DNA of 64,000 nt from Marimicrobium sp913061115 (GTDB taxonomy: Bacteria; Pseudomonadota; Gammaproteobacteria; Pseudomonadales; Halieaceae). Both the position numbers and the translations under genes were made by a program. The notes below the pieces were generated by a model that was not told where the DNA came from, made no database searches, and saw nothing but the letters and a program-made list of their open reading frames with translations. Below are positions 33,848-42,772 of the stretch, piece by piece. The stretch spans positions 2,728,001 through 2,792,000 of the forward strand of contig NZ_CP159826.1 in assembly GCF_047729875.1 (NCBI RefSeq). Reading direction: 5' to 3'. How positions within the stretch are numbered: position 1 is the first letter of the stretch; each line of letters opens with the position of its first letter.

Positions 33848-35586
33848 CAGACACTCTCTGAAATAGTGTTGGGTTGACGATTAAAGCGAAACTCTCGTCG
33901 ATAGGGAAAGAAGTCTTCGACGTATCCCGTGTGTATCTTGTCCTGTAAATCCGTCCAGAATGAAGCCTCATAAATATCACTGTGAAGCGTGTCAAACACT
34001 CTGCGCGCGCGCTGATTTCCGGAGAAAAACAGCGGAAATTCTTCTGGGAAAATATCGTTGGGGCCTACCGAATACCAGGGTGTGCTGGCCATCTCTTCCT
34101 CTTCCGTGCGAGGCTTGGGGAGGATACGGAAGTGGCAGTCTGTCAGCGGCACAATTTCATCGTAATCATAAAAGACTACTCGACCGTGTCGTGTCACGCC
34201 GAAATTTTTAAGGAGCATGTCCCCGGGAAAAATATTGGCGGCGGCCAACTGCTTGATGGCATTACCGTATTCATCCATCACCTCCTCTACCTGCTCGTCG
34301 GTGGCAGTGCGAAGATACAGGTTGAGCGGCGTCATGCGACGTTCTACGTACACATGTTTAATGATTAGGGCTTTGCCGTGTTCTTCGATCACAGAAGGCG
34401 CGACTTCACGCAACTCCTGCATCAATTCATCCGAAAAACGCTCGCGCGCAAATGCCAGATTAGTGAACTCCTGCGTATCCGCCATCCGGCCAGCACGATC
34501 CCATTTTTTCACCAGCGCGTATTTAGCCTTCACTTGTTCGCGGGTCATGTCCTTGGGAGGCGTGAACTTGTCCTTAATGATTTTGAAGACAAAGTCGTAG
34601 GATGGCAGGGTAAAGACACTCATCACCATGCCCTTAATCCCCGGGGCGACACTGAATTGGTCGTTGGTATTCGTCATATGCCTAAAAGCACAGCGATGGT
34701 AATAGGTTTTTCCATGCTTATTGTGCCCCATGGCACTGTAAATCTCGGAAATGGGTTTTGCCGGCATAAGCTTCTGGAGGAATAAAACATACTGAGCGGG
34801 CCTGCTTGCATCTACCAAGAAATAGGATCGAGTAAAACTAAACAGCACGCTGACCTTATCAGAACCAAATAGAATAGCGTCGACAAAAACTGCACCCCCC
34901 TGATTATGCAGAATGGGCAGAACAAAAGGCGTTGATCGATCACCAGACACTATACGCCCGACTATGTAGGCACCCTTGTTACGAAAAAAGTGATGTTCAA
35001 GGACCTGCATTTGGGTGTTTTCTGTCGCATCGAAACCTAGCTCCACACTATTAAGCATCGCCTCTTGAATACTTTCAATGTCCCGCTGCATATCTTCATA
35101 AGGGATCGCAAAAGCATAATCGTTGAGTAATGCTTGGAGAGCATCGGAGAGAGACCCTTCCAACGTGTAAGTGCGGTAAACCTTTTCCACATCCGCAGAT
35201 GGCATATCGGCATTAGGCGAAAATACAAAAGCATATTCGTCACGAATCTTTCGGTGCTTCAATACTGCACAATAAACTGAATTAAAAAATGTTTCGGCTA
35301 TTTCAAAGTTATTGTGCTCCACAATCAACTGCGCGTATATCGCGCGCGCTTCCCGCCAGAACTGAAAATCGCGAAGATCCTGCCCTGCGATCAGCTCCAC
35401 GCACTGATATATTTGACGGGTTTTAGCTTTATAGAGATCGATGCGCTGGATTGATGATTGCTGTATTCCAGACCAGTCGGCATTCTCAAAGCGAGTTCGC
35501 GTCGCCAGTGTTATATTTTGGAACTCTGCGAAATAAGATTCGAATCCATTCAGTATGGTGCGCGCAAAGCGCTCTGCCGTATCCAC
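33847..35586 (-). CDS. aceK: Isocitrate dehydrogenase kinase/phosphatase
   Basis: Bifunctional enzyme that switches isocitrate dehydrogenase off by phosphorylation and on by dephosphorylation, controlling flow into the glyoxylate bypass. The 579 residues match AceK length. Recognisable family stretches include ARAIYAQLIVEHNNFEIAETFFNSVYC, HHFFRNKGAYIVGRI, IKHVYVERRMTPLNLYL (kinase-like core), GDMLLKNFGVTRHGRVVFYDYDEI (catalytic loop and metal-binding Asp) and a C-terminal FFPYRR. No aceA or aceB lies in the window. It probably leads a three-gene unit with the two histidine phosphatases. Confidence 0.97.
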   Translation of the reverse strand: MDTAERFARTILNGFESYFAEFQNITLATRTRFENADWSGIQQSSIQRIDLYKAKTRQIYQCVELIAGQDLRDFQFWREARAIYAQLIVEHNNFEIAETFFNSVYCAVLKHRKIRDEYAFVFSPNADMPSADVEKVYRTYTLEGSLSDALQALLNDYAFAIPYEDMQRDIESIQEAMLNSVELGFDATENTQMQVLEHHFFRNKGAYIVGRIVSGDRSTPFVLPILHNQGGAVFVDAILFGSDKVSVLFSFTRSYFLVDASRPAQYVLFLQKLMPAKPISEIYSAMGHNKHGKTYYHRCAFRHMTNTNDQFSVAPGIKGMVMSVFTLPSYDFVFKIIKDKFTPPKDMTREQVKAKYALVKKWDRAGRMADTQEFTNLAFARERFSDELMQELREVAPSVIEEHGKALIIKHVYVERRMTPLNLYLRTATDEQVEEVMDEYGNAIKQLAAANIFPGDMLLKNFGVTRHGRVVFYDYDEIVPLTDCHFRILPKPRTEEEEMASTPWYSVGPNDIFPEEFPLFFSGNQRARRVFDTLHSDIYEASFWTDLQDKIHTGYVEDFFPYRREFRFNRQPNTISESV

Positions 35587-35684
35587 GTGGGGTTATAAGA
35601 ACCTCTATTGCTCGCAAGCCAACTTGCAAGATAGCAGAAACACCTGCGCATAGAACGCAGCCACTAATGAGGCGACTAACTGGC

Positions 35685-36725
35685 TCACAGCATTTCCTTT
35701 GCGAATAGCTCTAGGATCTGCGGGTTCGCGACACTCAACAGCATTGAACCCACTTCACCGCGTTTACCGGCTTCCTTCCAGGGCGCCAGTCGCTCAATGA
35801 TTCTTCCGTGTGACCCTACCAGCGACACTTCGTCAATTAACGCATTCGGCACCAGAGCCTGAGCCTCGTCCTTTTTACCGCTCAGATACAAATCTTGTAT
35901 CCGTGTGGCAACATCACCGTAACCAAGCCGCGTGGCATAGTCGTGGTAAAAATTCTTATTCTTAGCCCCCATGCCTCCAATATACAGCGCTAGCCACGGG
36001 CGCAGAGAATCAAAGGCCGCATTCAGATCGTCGTTTGCGGCAACCATAACAAAGGGTGCGACATCAAAATCTTTTAGACTCTTGCCATTCCCCGCTTTGG
36101 CGAACCCTTTGTCCAAATGCTCGCCTATGATGTCGTATTTTTGAGGATCCATCCAAACAGGGAACACGCCGTCGGCAACTTCACCCGCGCACGCGAGCCC
36201 TGCAGGCGTAATAGATGCTGTGTAAATAGGTATCTCAGGGCTGCTCTGCAAAATCGACTTCAAGGATTTACCGAGTCCAGTAGTGCCAGGCCCCTTATTG
36301 GGAAGCTGGTAAACCTGGCCATCAAATTCCACTGGGCCATCGCGCTCCATTATCTTACGCATGATCTGAATATATTCACGGGTGCGGGTGACGGGCTTGC
36401 CATAGGGAACACCATGCCAGCCCTCAACCACCTGCGGCCCGGAGGCACCCAGACCTGAAATAAACCGACCGCCTGACAGCTGGTGCAGCGACATTGATGT
36501 CATCGCACACATCGCCGGAGATCGAGCGGGCATCTGCATAATTGCCGTTCCCACCCTGATTTTTTTGGTCTGCGCTAATATCCAGGTGGCAGTGGACACA
36601 GCGTCATTACCGTAAGCCTCCGCTGTCCACACAGAATCAAAGCCCATCGATTCCGCCTGATGTATCAGTTCCATTGGTATATGAATTTGTTTGCCGGAAT
36701 AGCCCAGCAGAAAGCCCAGTTTCAT
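35685..36725 (-). CDS. LLM-class F420-dependent-type oxidoreductase
   Basis: A 346-residue luciferase-like monooxygenase fold protein. It starts MKLGFLLGYSGKQIHIPMEL and has the AEAYGNDAVSTATWILAQTKKIRVGTAIMQ block and GRFISGLGASGPQVVEGWHG, which occur in proteins annotated as F420-dependent oxidoreductases. Whether F420 or FMN is used here cannot be shown; gammaproteobacteria with F420 synthesis are rare, so FMN is possible. The gene stands alone with 98 bp to aceK and 179 bp to ybbN, in which I see no gene. Confidence 0.85.
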   Translation of the reverse strand: MKLGFLLGYSGKQIHIPMELIHQAESMGFDSVWTAEAYGNDAVSTATWILAQTKKIRVGTAIMQMPARSPAMCAMTSMSLHQLSGGRFISGLGASGPQVVEGWHGVPYGKPVTRTREYIQIMRKIMERDGPVEFDGQVYQLPNKGPGTTGLGKSLKSILQSSPEIPIYTASITPAGLACAGEVADGVFPVWMDPQKYDIIGEHLDKGFAKAGNGKSLKDFDVAPFVMVAANDDLNAAFDSLRPWLALYIGGMGAKNKNFYHDYATRLGYGDVATRIQDLYLSGKKDEAQALVPNALIDEVSLVGSHGRIIERLAPWKEAGKRGEVGSMLLSVANPQILELFAKEML

Positions 36726-36904
36726 AGATAATCTCCAATAATAGCCATGCTTGGCTAGCCTTAAATTAGTGTGGTCATTTAACCATCGAAAACAACAGCG
36801 AATTGTGCCTCATAGCAGCCGTCATTGCCAAAACGTGCTTCGCGCTGCCGACCAAAAACACGGTGAATCATTTGGCTCGGCACACTGTATCCGCAATGAA
36901 AGTC

Positions 36905-37759
36905 TTAATGCAACAGACTGTAGAGCTTCCGCTGGTACTCTACAGCCAACGGGTCACCTTTGCCCAGTGATGCAATCGACTCCAACAGCATGCGTTTTGC
37001 TGCTCCGTCGCCATGATTAAGGTCTTTACGCAGTATGCTGACAAAATGTTCCATGCCATCACGAAACAGCCCAGTGTCTATGTATTGCACACCTAACTGG
37101 TAGCAGACATCAAGGTCATCCGGGTTAGTGGCTAGCTGCTGCTCCAACGCCTCAATCTCGGGCGACTTTGCGGCCTCTCGCTTGATGTCTAGCTGCGCTT
37201 GCAGTTGCTCGTAGGCCGCGTCCTGATCTGCCTTACGCACACCCTTTAATAATGCTTCTGCCTCATCCAATCGCAGGCTTTCGATCAAGGCATGGGCGTA
37301 CGTCATAGTAATATCATGACTCTGCTGAGAGTCAGTCCATGCCTGACGCAGCGGCATAAGAGCCTCGTTAAACTCTCCTCTTTCCATCGCCTCCAACCCA
37401 GTTTGCACCAGTGCATCCCAAGGCTTGGGCAGATACTTCGCCAACATTTCTCTAATAAACGATTCCGTTTGAGCCCCGGAAAAACCGTCTACGGGCTGAC
37501 CGCCCTGTATCACCATCACCGTGGGCAGGTTGCGCACACCTAATTGCTGAGCGATATCCTGCTGCTCATCTGCATTCACCTTAGCCAGCAAGAAAGCACC
37601 TTGATATTCCGTGGCGATTTTTTCCAGCAGGGGCATTAACACTTTACAGGGTTCGCACCACTCGGCCCAAAAATCTACCACTACCGGGCGTTTATGGGAT
37701 TCTTCGATGAGGAGCGCAGAGGCGTTGGTTTCATCTATATTAACTATGTAATCGGTCAC
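36905..37759 (-). CDS. ybbN: Thioredoxin-TPR protein YbbN (chaperedoxin type)
   Basis: A 284-residue protein with an N-terminal thioredoxin domain and C-terminal TPR-like repeats. The redox motif is WCEPCK, so both cysteines are present (E. coli YbbN lacks the first). The repeats follow from about residue 115 (LVQTGLEAMERGEFNEALMPLR and later segments). E. coli YbbN works with DnaK and GroEL under hypochlorite stress. I chose GTG 37759 because AAGGAG lies five bases upstream and the protein then begins at the conserved YIVNIDETN strand; an ATG at 37834 has no such support. It lies next to dapB and dnaJ on the same strand. Confidence 0.88.
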   Translation of the reverse strand: MTDYIVNIDETNASALLIEESHKRPVVVDFWAEWCEPCKVLMPLLEKIATEYQGAFLLAKVNADEQQDIAQQLGVRNLPTVMVIQGGQPVDGFSGAQTESFIREMLAKYLPKPWDALVQTGLEAMERGEFNEALMPLRQAWTDSQQSHDITMTYAHALIESLRLDEAEALLKGVRKADQDAAYEQLQAQLDIKREAAKSPEIEALEQQLATNPDDLDVCYQLGVQYIDTGLFRDGMEHFVSILRKDLNHGDGAAKRMLLESIASLGKGDPLAVEYQRKLYSLLH

Positions 37760-37872
37760 TTGCTCTCCTTGTGAATGTTCGATTATACCTTTTGGCTTCG
37801 CTAAATTAACGCGCTTAAAAGCACTGGCAGCCAAGTGTGGGTCGTGCGGGTCGTCTCGGGTGTGTCTCTCTG

Positions 37873-38676
37873 CTAGAGGCCCAGTACATCCTGCATATCG
37901 TAAAAACCTGAATTCTGCCCTACCAACCAGCCAGCAGCGCGCACGGCTCCACGAGCAAAGGACATACGACTGGAAGCCTTATGGGTAATTTCTACACGCT
38001 CGCCATCGGCCGCAAAGGTGACGGTGTGGTCGCCCACAATATCGCCAGCGCGCACGGTGGCAAAGCCAATGGTATTGCGATCACGCGCGCCGGTCTGGCC
38101 TTCACGTCCGTACACCGCAACAGTGTCCAAATCACGACCCAGCGCATCGGCCACCACCTTGCCCATACTGAGCGCAGTGCCGGAAGGCGCATCGATTTTG
38201 TGCCGATGATGTGCCTCATACACTTCAATATCGACGTCGTCGCCCAGCACTCGGGCCGCCATATCCAGTAGCTTGAAACACACATTAACGCCCGTGCTAA
38301 AGTTGGACGCCTTACAGATTGGCACAAGGCTCGCGGCCTGCTCAATATCGCCCTGCTGCTCGGGTGTAAATCCGGTGGTGCCAATCACCATGGCAACGCC
38401 GCTGGTACTGCACAGGGCGAGATTAACCATCGTTGCATCGGGCACTGAAAAATCAATTAACACGTCAATATCACCGATCACGTCTGCCAGTGAACTGACA
38501 ACGGCTACGCCGTTTTTTTCCTGCCCGGACAACTCACCCGAATCCGCACCAACCAGCGTATTTTCGGGACGCTCGATGGCCGCAGTCAATACCATACCAT
38601 CAGCCTGCCCAATCGCTTCAATCAGGGTCCGGCCCATGCGCCCTGCGGCGCCCGTAATACCAATCCGTGTTGTCAT
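37873..38676 (-). CDS. dapB: 4-hydroxy-tetrahydrodipicolinate reductase
   Basis: Step of the diaminopimelate-lysine pathway, using NAD(P)H. The 267 residues show the Rossmann motif GITGAAGRMGRTLIEAI at the N-terminus, GTTGFTPEQ, the catalytic EAHHRHKIDAPSGTAL block, and the C-terminal ITHKASSRMSFARGAVRAA. It overlaps the end of dnaJ by 4 bp (ATGA), a gene order seen in many gammaproteobacteria where dapB follows dnaJ. Confidence 0.98.
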   Translation of the reverse strand: MTTRIGITGAAGRMGRTLIEAIGQADGMVLTAAIERPENTLVGADSGELSGQEKNGVAVVSSLADVIGDIDVLIDFSVPDATMVNLALCSTSGVAMVIGTTGFTPEQQGDIEQAASLVPICKASNFSTGVNVCFKLLDMAARVLGDDVDIEVYEAHHRHKIDAPSGTALSMGKVVADALGRDLDTVAVYGREGQTGARDRNTIGFATVRAGDIVGDHTVTFAADGERVEITHKASSRMSFARGAVRAAGWLVGQNSGFYDMQDVLGL

Positions 38677-39803
38677 GTTTTCATATCATCAAAAAAGCTC
38701 TTCACGCCTTCGAACCAGCTCGTCTGTCGAGGAGATTGATTTTGTCCACCCTCTCCCAGGCTACCGCGTAGTTGCTCCAGCAATGCTTTTTGCTCCTTAT
38801 TGAGTTTAACCGGTGTCTCGATCACCGCACGGCATAGTAGGTCGCCCACGCCGCCGCCCCGCACGGGTTTTACGCCCTTGCCCCGCAGACGAAACAGTTT
38901 ACCGGTCTGCGTCTCAGCCGGTATCTTCAATTTAACCCGACCTTCAAGTGTGGGCACCTCTAAATCGCCACCCAGCGCGGCCTCCACAAAGGTAATGGGT
39001 ACCTCACAATACAGATTTTTCCCATCGCGCTCAAAGATATGGTGCTGCCTAACTGACATCTGAACAAACAGATCGCCTGAGGGCCCCCCTTCTGGTCCTG
39101 CCTCTCCTTCACCCGACAAACGAATGCGGTCACCGGTATCGACACCCGGCGGCACCTTGACTGACAGCGTTTTGGTTTTCTCCATCCTGCCCTGGCCACG
39201 GCAAGTACCACAAGGGTCAGAAATAGTTTTGCCGCGCCCTCGGCAACTCGGGCAGGCCTGCTGCACCTGAAAAGGACCTTGCTGCATGCGCACCTGACCG
39301 ACGCCACCGCAGGTAGAACAGTTAGCAGGAGAACTGCCTTTTTTCGCACCAGAGCCTTCACAGGTATCACAGGCACTCAGACTGGGTACGCGGATTTCAA
39401 CCGTAGTGCCATTGACCGCATTCTCCAAAGAAATATCCAGAGTGTAACGTAAATCAGACCCACGCTGAGGACCACCTCGACCACGCCCTCCGCCGCCACC
39501 ACCGAAAATATCACCGAACACATCGCCAAAAACGTCGCTGAAATTACCACCGCCGAAGCCACCACCGCCGCCACCCGAATCAACGCCGGCATGGCCATAC
39601 TGGTCGTACGCAGCCCGCTTCTGGGCGTCCATAAGGATTTCATAGGCCTCGCTGGCTTCCTTGAATTTTTCCTCTGCGGCAGGGTCGTCAGGATTTCGGT
39701 CTGGATGATGCTTCATCGCTTCTCGACGATAAGCCTTCTTGATATCCTTTTCGTCGGCACTTTTGCTGACGCCCAACACCTCATAGCAATCACGTTTTGA
39801 CAT
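38673..39803 (-). CDS. dnaJ: Chaperone DnaJ (Hsp40)
   Basis: Co-chaperone that delivers substrates to DnaK and stimulates its ATPase. The 376 residues contain the J domain with HPD (MKHHPDRNPDD), a Gly/Phe-rich linker (GGGGGGFGGGNF), and four zinc-binding CxxCxGxG repeats (CDTCEGSG, CSTCGGVG, CPSCRGRG, CGTCRGQG), followed by the C-terminal substrate domain. It lies 124 bp downstream of dnaK; the gap holds a perfect hairpin. Confidence 0.99.
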   Translation of the reverse strand: MSKRDCYEVLGVSKSADEKDIKKAYRREAMKHHPDRNPDDPAAEEKFKEASEAYEILMDAQKRAAYDQYGHAGVDSGGGGGGFGGGNFSDVFGDVFGDIFGGGGGGRGRGGPQRGSDLRYTLDISLENAVNGTTVEIRVPSLSACDTCEGSGAKKGSSPANCSTCGGVGQVRMQQGPFQVQQACPSCRGRGKTISDPCGTCRGQGRMEKTKTLSVKVPPGVDTGDRIRLSGEGEAGPEGGPSGDLFVQMSVRQHHIFERDGKNLYCEVPITFVEAALGGDLEVPTLEGRVKLKIPAETQTGKLFRLRGKGVKPVRGGGVGDLLCRAVIETPVKLNKEQKALLEQLRGSLGEGGQNQSPRQTSWFEGVKSFFDDMKT

Positions 39804-39839
39804 AAACTCTTATGGCTCTTTTACAGCTCTTCCTGAAAT

Positions 39840-39870
39840 GACTACGCGGGCACTGATGTCCCGCGTAGTC
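39840..39870 (-). promoter_or_regulatory. Perfect 11-bp hairpin in the dnaK-dnaJ intergenic region
   Basis: GACTACGCGGG (39840-39850) and CCCGCGTAGTC (39860-39870) form an exact inverted repeat with a 9-base loop. On the minus strand it follows dnaK by about 57 bp and precedes dnaJ. It lacks a T-run directly after the stem, so it is more likely an RNA-processing or attenuation stem than a full terminator. Confidence 0.75.
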
Positions 39871-39927
39871 TTAGTGTTGTCACGCAATGGACTCATCGTC
39901 CATCACGCGGGCAAAGGACACCAGCTT

Positions 39928-41853
39928 TTAGTTTTTGTCGTCCTTCACTTCCTCGAACTCTGCATCGACTGCATCGACGGCATCGTCGCTTGCAGCAGAT
40001 TCCGCCTGATCACCGCCACTGGCGGCCTCCTCAGACTGCGCAGCGTACATCTTTTGCGCCACCGACCCGGTCACTTCAGTGAGCTTGGCAGCCGCTGCAT
40101 CGATAGCGTCTTTGTCATCCGCCTTTAGCGCTTCTTCTGCCTCAGCAATGGCAGCGTCAATAGCAGCCTTCTCCTCATCATTGGCATGCTCACCGGCTTC
40201 CTCGACCGTCTTTCGTGCAGCATGCACCAGTCCGTCGCAGGCATTGCGCGAATCCACCAATTCAGCAAACTGCGCATCGGTCTCAGCGTTGGCCTCGGCA
40301 TCGGCTATCATATTTTCGATATCGTCGTCACTCAAACCGCCCGATGCTGTGATTCGAATAGACTGCTCTTTGCCCGTGGCCTTGTCTTTCGCCGACACCT
40401 GCAGAATACCATTGGCATCCAGATCGAAAGTCACCTCGATCTGAGGCGTGCCGCGCCGTGCTGGGGGGATGTCGGCCAGATCGAAGCGGCCCAGTGATTT
40501 GTTCCCCGTAGCCTGCTTCCGCTCACCCTGCACGACGTGAATCGTTACCGCTGACTGGTTGTCATCCGCAGTAGAGAAGATTTGCGATTTCTTAGTAGGA
40601 ATTGTGGTGTTCTTCTCAATCAACGGTGTCGCCACACCGCCCATGGTCTCAATACCCAATGTCAGCGGTGTGACATCCAGCAGTAACACGTCTTTCACGT
40701 CACCCGACAATACTGCACCCTGAATTGAGGCACCCACGGCCACGGCCTCGTCCGGATTCACATCCTTACGCGGCTCCTTACCAAAGTAATCCGCCACGAC
40801 TTTTTGCACCATCGGCATACGGGTCTGCCCACCGACCAAGATAATTTCATTCACTTCGCTGGGATTTAGGCCCGCGTCTTTCAATGCCTGCTTTACCGGT
40901 TCCATAGACCGCGTCACCAGGTCTTCCACCAGCGATTCCAGTTTAGCGCGGCTCAATTTTACCACCATGTGCTTAGGCCCAGATGCATCAGCGGTGATAT
41001 AGGGCAGATTGACCTCTGTTTGCTGGGCGCTGGATAGCTCTATCTTAGCCTTCTCAGCAGCTTCCTTAAGGCGCTGCAGAGCCAGCGGATCGCTATGCAA
41101 GTCTATGCCACTCTCTTTCTTGAACTGTGCAGTGAGATATTCGATAAGCCGCATGTCAAAGTCTTCACCGCCGAGGAACGTATCACCGTTGGTGGACAAC
41201 ACCTCGAACTGGTGCTCGCCATCGACTTCGGCAATCTCGATAATGGAGATATCAAAAGTACCGCCACCCAGGTCGTAAACCGCGATAGTGTGATCGCCTT
41301 TGCCCTGATCCATACCATACGCCAACGCTGCTGCCGTCGGTTCGTTGATAATGCGCTTCACATCTAGCCCGGCAATTTTTCCGGCGTCCTTTGTCGCCTG
41401 CCGCTGCGAATCATTAAAATAGGCAGGTACAGTAATCACTGCCTCAGTGACCGGCTCGCCAAGGTAGTCCTCAGCCGTCTTTTTCATCTTGCGCAGAATT
41501 TCAGCAGCCACCTGCGGCGGTGCCATTTTATCGTCTTTTACCTGCACCCAGGCATCGCCATTATCCGACCCAATGATTTTGTACGGCACCATGGAGATGT
41601 CTTTCTGAACCACATCGTCCTTGAACTTACGACCGATCAAGCGCTTGACCGCGAACAGCGTGTTTTGCGGATTGGTAACAGCCTGACGTTTGGCACTCTG
41701 GCCAACCAGGATTTCACCTTCATCTGTATAACCGACCACAGAGGGAGTCGTGCGATCACCTTCAGCATTTTCGATAACCTTAGGTTTACCACCCTCCATA
41801 ACGGACACGCAGGAGTTGGTGGTACCGAGGTCAATTCCAATTATCTTACCCAT
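39928..41853 (-). CDS. dnaK: Chaperone DnaK (Hsp70)
   Basis: ATP-dependent Hsp70. The 641 residues open with MGKIIGIDLGTTNSCVSVM, include the phosphate-binding loops (VYDLGGGTFDISI, LVGGQTRMPMVQ) and the substrate domain, and end with the acidic EEVKDDKN tail. ATG 41853 is preceded by a GGAG site; the in-frame start at 41898 is upstream and not family-like. The order grpE-dnaK-dnaJ-dapB is on one strand. Confidence 0.99.
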   Translation of the reverse strand: MGKIIGIDLGTTNSCVSVMEGGKPKVIENAEGDRTTPSVVGYTDEGEILVGQSAKRQAVTNPQNTLFAVKRLIGRKFKDDVVQKDISMVPYKIIGSDNGDAWVQVKDDKMAPPQVAAEILRKMKKTAEDYLGEPVTEAVITVPAYFNDSQRQATKDAGKIAGLDVKRIINEPTAAALAYGMDQGKGDHTIAVYDLGGGTFDISIIEIAEVDGEHQFEVLSTNGDTFLGGEDFDMRLIEYLTAQFKKESGIDLHSDPLALQRLKEAAEKAKIELSSAQQTEVNLPYITADASGPKHMVVKLSRAKLESLVEDLVTRSMEPVKQALKDAGLNPSEVNEIILVGGQTRMPMVQKVVADYFGKEPRKDVNPDEAVAVGASIQGAVLSGDVKDVLLLDVTPLTLGIETMGGVATPLIEKNTTIPTKKSQIFSTADDNQSAVTIHVVQGERKQATGNKSLGRFDLADIPPARRGTPQIEVTFDLDANGILQVSAKDKATGKEQSIRITASGGLSDDDIENMIADAEANAETDAQFAELVDSRNACDGLVHAARKTVEEAGEHANDEEKAAIDAAIAEAEEALKADDKDAIDAAAAKLTEVTGSVAQKMYAAQSEEAASGGDQAESAASDDAVDAVDAEFEEVKDDKN

Positions 41854-41907
41854 TGTCTGTCTCCAGTTTGTTGTCGCGGGTTTACCCGCTGCTATCAATT
41901 ACGTTGT

Positions 41908-41940
41908 GTTATATATTGGCCCTGATTGACTGATTTCAAG
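41908..41940 (-). promoter_or_regulatory. Candidate dnaK promoter (sigma-32 / sigma-70-like)
   Basis: On the minus strand CTTGAAA (41940-41934) is followed by CCAATATA after 14 bases, resembling a sigma-32 site, and by TATATA (41915-41910) at an 18-base spacing from TTGAAA, resembling sigma-70. No CIRCE repeat is present in the grpE-dnaK gap. Confidence 0.45.
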
Positions 41941-42008
41941 GGCTAGGTACCCACTGCACACCCCAAAATGACCCCAAAAGAGTCCAAAAAGCTGTCTATT
42001 CGCTCAAA

Positions 42009-42605
42009 TTAGTTTCCCGCTGGACTTTTACTGACCATCACCATCGCAGGGCGCACAAGCCGTCCGTTAAGGGTGTAGCCCTTTTGCATCACCGCGATCA
42101 CCGTGTTGGGTTCTACGTCACCGTTCTCCACCATGCTCATGGCCTGATGCAGCTGGGGGTCAAACGGTTCTCCGGCGGGGTCTACCGTCACAATATGGAA
42201 TTTTTTCAGCGCATCGTGGAAGCTTTTGAGCGTCAGCTCCACCCCCTCAGCGATGGGCTTGACGATGTCATTGTCGCCCACGGCCGCTTCCAGAGCCCGT
42301 TCGAGGTTATCCACAACCGGCAACAATTCGCCACAAAAACGCTCCAGCGCAAACTTGCGCGCCTTTTCCACGTCCTGCTCCGCTCTTCTTGTGACATTCT
42401 GAGAGTCTGCCTGAGCTCGTAGAACCGCATCCCTTGCAATAGCCAGCTCCTCTTCGAGCCTCTCTATCTGCTCTTCCGCAGACAATATCTCCCCGCTTGG
42501 GCCATCGTCTGCAGTCTCAGGCGCTGCTGCGCTGTCTGCTGCGCTATCTACGACGCCATCAAGCGGCTCATCGCTCCCTGGCTGATTTGGGTCTTGTTTC
42601 GCCAC
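42009..42605 (-). CDS. grpE: Nucleotide exchange factor GrpE (GTG start)
   Basis: Releases ADP from DnaK. The 198 residues show an acidic, poorly conserved N-terminus, a long coiled coil (EEQIERLEEELAIARDAVLRAQADSQNVTRRAEQD) and the beta domain with FDPQLHQAMSMVE and GYTLNGRLVRPAMVMVSK. I chose GTG 42605 (VAKQDPNQPG) because AGGGAG lies seven bases upstream and the protein length is normal; ATG 42707 would add 34 atypical residues. It is 155 bp upstream of dnaK and 167 bp downstream of hrcA. Confidence 0.95.
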   Translation of the reverse strand: MAKQDPNQPGSDEPLDGVVDSAADSAAAPETADDGPSGEILSAEEQIERLEEELAIARDAVLRAQADSQNVTRRAEQDVEKARKFALERFCGELLPVVDNLERALEAAVGDNDIVKPIAEGVELTLKSFHDALKKFHIVTVDPAGEPFDPQLHQAMSMVENGDVEPNTVIAVMQKGYTLNGRLVRPAMVMVSKSPAGN

Positions 42606-42772
42606 GCTGGCACTCCCTGTAAAGTGATGACTACTGATGCGCCACTCTGTGGAGCCGCACAATCGGAAATCGTTAACGGGATATGGGGCCAGCCGCAGCC
42701 ATTTCAAGGTTTGCCGCGCGGAATTTGTAAGAATTGATAGGCACGTAATTGCCAGCCGAGGGGTGAATGTCG

